From positions 1 through 43,965 of the forward strand of contig JBHHWI010000012.1 in assembly GCA_046756445.1 (NCBI GenBank): a DNA stretch of 43,965 nt. Direction: 5' to 3'. The stretch's first letter is position 1; every line of letters starts with the position of its first letter. The position numbers and the translations under genes are program-made. The stretch comes from JACZWL01 sp046756445 (GTDB lineage Bacteria > Pseudomonadota > Gammaproteobacteria > Steroidobacterales > Woeseiaceae). Positions 41,793 to 43,965 of the stretch are shown one piece after another. Under the pieces are notes generated by a model. The model worked only from the letters and a program-made list of their open reading frames with translations. It was not told where the DNA came from and ran no database searches.

Positions 41793-42557
41793 ATGTTCCG
41801 CGACATCTATTACACCGTCATGGAATTCCTGCGCACCTTCGGTGCGCTGCAGATATTCTTCCTGCGTCTGCTCGGCAATTCTCCGTCGGTTTTCGTACGT
41901 CGATTCAGGCTGGTGGTGCACCAGGTCTACAACGCCGGCGCCCTGTCGCTGGTGATCATCATGGTATGCGGCCTGTTCGTCGGCGGTGTCATTAGTCTGC
42001 AGGGATTCTCGAACCTGTCGAAGTTCAATGCGGAGGATTCGGTCGGCGCAGTTGCTGCGCTGGGCATGCTCAAGGAGCTCGGACCCGTCATCACCGCGTT
42101 GCTGTTTGCCGGCCGTGCGGGCACCTCACTCGCGTCGGAGATCGGTCTGATGCGGGCGACCGATCAGCTCTCGGCGATGGAGATGATGGCGATCAGCCCC
42201 TTGCGGAGAGTGATCGTGCCGCGCTTCCTCGGCGGTGTGATTGCGATGCCGTTGCTCGCCGCCGTGTTCAGCGTCATCGGCCTGCTCGGTGCACATCTTG
42301 TCGGCGTGAGTCTGCTCGGCGTCGATGCCGGTGCATTCTGGTCACAGATGCAAAACGCCGTCGGTCCCGAGGACATCTATGAAGGCATTATCAAGAGTTT
42401 CGTGTTTGGCGTGGTTGCCAGCCTGTTGGCAGTCTGGGAGGGCTATAATGCGATTCCGACGGCGGAAGGCGTCGGCAGGGCCACGACAAGAACCGTCGTC
42501 ATCACGGCAATCGCGATACTCATACTCGATTTCATGATTACGGCAATTGTCATCTGA
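41793..42557 (+). CDS. mlaE: Phospholipid ABC transporter permease MlaE
   Basis: Membrane core of the Mla transporter, 254 residues and about five membrane segments. The MlaE-specific features are seen: the N-terminal amphipathic part, GLFVGGVISLQGFSNLSKF (about 61-79), ALGMLKELGPVITALLFAGRAGTSLASEIGLMR (about 88-120; key residues E94, G96, R106, E113), and FGVVASLLAVWEGYNA near the C-terminus. Located between mlaF and mlaD as in other proteobacteria. Confidence 0.95.
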   Translation: MFRDIYYTVMEFLRTFGALQIFFLRLLGNSPSVFVRRFRLVVHQVYNAGALSLVIIMVCGLFVGGVISLQGFSNLSKFNAEDSVGAVAALGMLKELGPVITALLFAGRAGTSLASEIGLMRATDQLSAMEMMAISPLRRVIVPRFLGGVIAMPLLAAVFSVIGLLGAHLVGVSLLGVDAGAFWSQMQNAVGPEDIYEGIIKSFVFGVVASLLAVWEGYNAIPTAEGVGRATTRTVVITAIAILILDFMITAIVI

Positions 42558-42565
42558 GGTGAGCG

Positions 42566-43042
42566 ATGCAACAAACGCGATCAGTTGAGCTTGGAACCGG
42601 TCTGTTCGTACTCTTTGGACTGGCTGCCCTGTTTTTCCTTACGACTCAGACCACGGGAGAAAAGACGCTCACCGGCGGTGACACCTACGAAGTTCGAGCC
42701 CGGTTCGAGAACGTCGGCAGCCTGAAAGAAAGGGCACCGGTTTCCATGTCCGGCGTGACGATCGGCCGCATAACGGAAGTGGAATTCGATCCCGTCAGCC
42801 TCGATGCGCAGGTCACGTTCGTCATCGACGAACGATTCAACCAGATCCCCGACGATTCCGATGCCAGCATACTGACATCGGGCCTGCTGGGCAGCCAGTA
42901 TATCGGCTTGCAGGCCGGCGGTTCGGAGACCTACCTCGTGGACGGCAGCGAAATAGCGTTCACACAGTCGGCGATCGTGCTCGAGAATCTGATCAGCAAG
43001 TATCTGTTCAGCGCCGGTGGAGACGACGATGACGACGAGTAG
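42566..43042 (+). CDS. mlaD: Mla lipid transport protein MlaD (MCE domain)
   Basis: Membrane-anchored periplasmic protein that forms a hexameric ring over MlaE and passes lipid. The 158 residues have one membrane anchor (about 9-28), one MCE domain (about 37-118, YEVRARFENVGSLKERAPVS, SGVTIGRITEVEFDP, ILTSGLLGSQYIGLQAGG) and a short C-terminal part that helps form the hydrophobic pore. It ends with a run of aspartates (GGDDDDDE). GAGGTGAG precedes the ATG at 42566. Confidence 0.95.
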   Translation: MQQTRSVELGTGLFVLFGLAALFFLTTQTTGEKTLTGGDTYEVRARFENVGSLKERAPVSMSGVTIGRITEVEFDPVSLDAQVTFVIDERFNQIPDDSDASILTSGLLGSQYIGLQAGGSETYLVDGSEIAFTQSAIVLENLISKYLFSAGGDDDDDE

Positions 43043-43646
43043 GGTATTGGCCGGACGATTGCTGATTCTTTTTGCCGGTCTTTTCGCGATGTGCGCGCAG
43101 GCGGAGTCGCCGAATGCCGTCGTCGAGGAGGCGGCAACGCTGCTCGACCAGTTTCTCGAAGGCCGCCGGGACGAGCTCTCTCGCGACACCGAGGCGCTTT
43201 ATGTGTTGATCGACGGGATTCTGCTGCCCAGGTTCGACCGCCGGTACGCGGCGCAGCTGGTGCTCGCAAGGCATTGGCGTACCGCGAGCGAGGCGCAACG
43301 GGACCAGTTCATTGACGCTTTCTATGATCACCTGATGCATCAGTATGCGCTCGCCGTGCTGGAATTCGATATCGGCAAGCTGCAGGTACTGCCGTTCAGG
43401 GGGGATGCGACCAAGAAACGCACGACCGTGAAAACGATCATGCTGCTCGACGACGGGACCAAGGTCCCTGTGAACTACGGCATGGTAAACCGCGAGAACG
43501 GATGGCTGATGTTCGATGTGACGATCGAAGGCATATCCTACGTCCGAAACTTCAAAGCGGAAGTCAATGCGGAAATTCAGGCCGAAGGCCTGGACAGTCT
43601 GATCGAACGCCTGGTAAGCGAAAACAGCCAAGGGGCTGCGGATTGA
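43029..43646 (+). CDS. mlaC: Periplasmic phospholipid-binding protein MlaC
   Basis: Soluble lipid carrier that shuttles phospholipid between the outer-membrane MlaA complex and MlaD. From the ATG at 43029 it has 205 residues; a signal peptide (about 1-25, ending CAQA) is followed by the MlaC (toluene-tolerance Ttg2) domain, with DGILLPRFDRRYAAQLVLARHW, FIDAFYDHLMHQYALAVLEF and VNYGMVNRENGWLMFDVTIEGISYVRNF. GGTGGAG at 43016-43022 lies six bases before this ATG; a GTG at 43017 is an alternative. It overlaps the mlaD end by 14 bases. Confidence 0.93.
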   Translation: MTTSRVLAGRLLILFAGLFAMCAQAESPNAVVEEAATLLDQFLEGRRDELSRDTEALYVLIDGILLPRFDRRYAAQLVLARHWRTASEAQRDQFIDAFYDHLMHQYALAVLEFDIGKLQVLPFRGDATKKRTTVKTIMLLDDGTKVPVNYGMVNRENGWLMFDVTIEGISYVRNFKAEVNAEIQAEGLDSLIERLVSENSQGAAD

Positions 43647-43965
43647 GCAAGTTCGAGCTCAAGGACTACGGCGACGGCCGGTTCGCCCTGCGAGGCAGGA
43701 TGGCGCTCGATACCGCCGGGCAGATACTCCGGGAGAGCGAGCTTCCCTTCGCGGAGCACACCCGGATCGAGGTAGACCTGGCCGGCGTCGAGGAGACCGA
43801 CTCGGCGGGCCTCGCCCTGCTGCTCGAATGGATCACCTGGGCCAATCATACGGTTCGCGAGATCCGCTTCACGGCGATGCCCGAGAAGATCAGCGCGATC
43901 GCCAGGACCACCGAAGTCGAAGGTCTGCTGAAGCGCGGCGAGCGTTGGTCCGGCTTTATCGACGC
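43643..43965 (+). CDS. mlaB: MlaB, STAS-domain subunit of the phospholipid transporter (partial)
   Basis: The reading frame starts with TTG at 43643, overlapping the mlaC stop (TTGA), and runs off the end of the window after 107 codons. The protein (MSKFELKDYGDGRFALRG...) shows a STAS fold with IEVDLAGVEETDSAGLALLL (about 52-71), where the DSAG loop is the conserved signature. MlaB is a small cytoplasmic subunit that regulates and stabilises MlaF. Usual length is about 95-110, so only a few residues are probably missing. Gene order mlaF-E-D-C-B supports it. Confidence 0.9.
   Translation, partial: MSKFELKDYGDGRFALRGRMALDTAGQILRESELPFAEHTRIEVDLAGVEETDSAGLALLLEWITWANHTVREIRFTAMPEKISAIARTTEVEGLLKRGERWSGFID

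Noticed and set aside
1..43965. CRISPR arrays, insertion sequences, prophage or toxin-antitoxin genes
   Set aside because: No repeated direct units, transposase, integrase, phage structural or toxin-like genes were found; every gap longer than 150 bases is accounted for by promoters, leaders or hairpins.

Overview
The window reads as a stretch of a gammaproteobacterial chromosome with GC-rich codon use, no prophage, insertion sequence or CRISPR array, and almost no spare DNA. The blocks rnr-rlmB, rpsF-rpsR-DUF2232-rplI-dnaB-alr, ffh-rpsP-rimM-trmD-rplS and mlaFEDCB all have the gene order usual in Gammaproteobacteria. The SUF operon with SufU and SufT, the TRAP transporter and the PutA without a DNA-binding domain suggest a free-living, possibly marine, heterotroph. 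The lineage below class level is inference.

Layout. At 1-50 lies the 5' part of a tRNA-Leu(CAG) on the minus strand. From 154 to 8040 a plus-strand run carries RNase R, RlmB, the S6/S18/L9 operon with a DUF2232 membrane protein, replicative helicase DnaB and alanine racemase. From 8093 to 11876 a minus-strand signalling module encodes a CHASE2 receptor Ser/Thr kinase, a PP2C phosphatase and a double FHA protein. From 12042 to 16453 come RadA, a CNNM/CorB-type CBS protein, a CcsA-like membrane protein and a class II cyclic-nucleotide phosphodiesterase-like hydrolase. From 16487 to 20097 is the ffh-rpsP-rimM-trmD-rplS block. From 20196 to 25755 is a complete TRAP transporter (lipoprotein TatT, DctP, DctQ, DctM) followed by SppA. 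From 25756 to 32962 is an amino-acid catabolism cluster: Tdh and Kbl on the minus strand, Hsp15, PutA and serine dehydratase on the plus strand. From 32964 to 39717 is a minus-strand SUF operon (Rrf2 regulator, SufB, C, D, S, U, T) with a SixA-type phosphatase at its end. From 39924 come a eukaryote-type class I aldolase and the Mla phospholipid-transport operon, cut off in mlaB.

How the genes work together. Most of the window is information-processing housekeeping. Tdh/Kbl turn threonine into glycine and acetyl-CoA, PutA turns proline into glutamate, and SdaA turns serine into pyruvate, so that neighbourhood is a small amino-acid degradation island. The SUF genes form a full [Fe-S] assembly system, apparently controlled by an Rrf2 repressor with three IscR-like cysteines. 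A palindrome upstream of it has the core of an IscR type 1 site.

I found no gene cluster that I would call a wholly new system. The points most worth a second look are: long acidic Ala/Glu/Asp tails on both S6 and S16; the kinase-phosphatase-FHA module with a possible self-binding phosphothreonine; a hairpin leader that would hide the rpsF ribosome binding site; the IscR-like operator; a 14-bp-arm inverted repeat after rlmB; and three convergent gene pairs that leave at most one base between stop codons.
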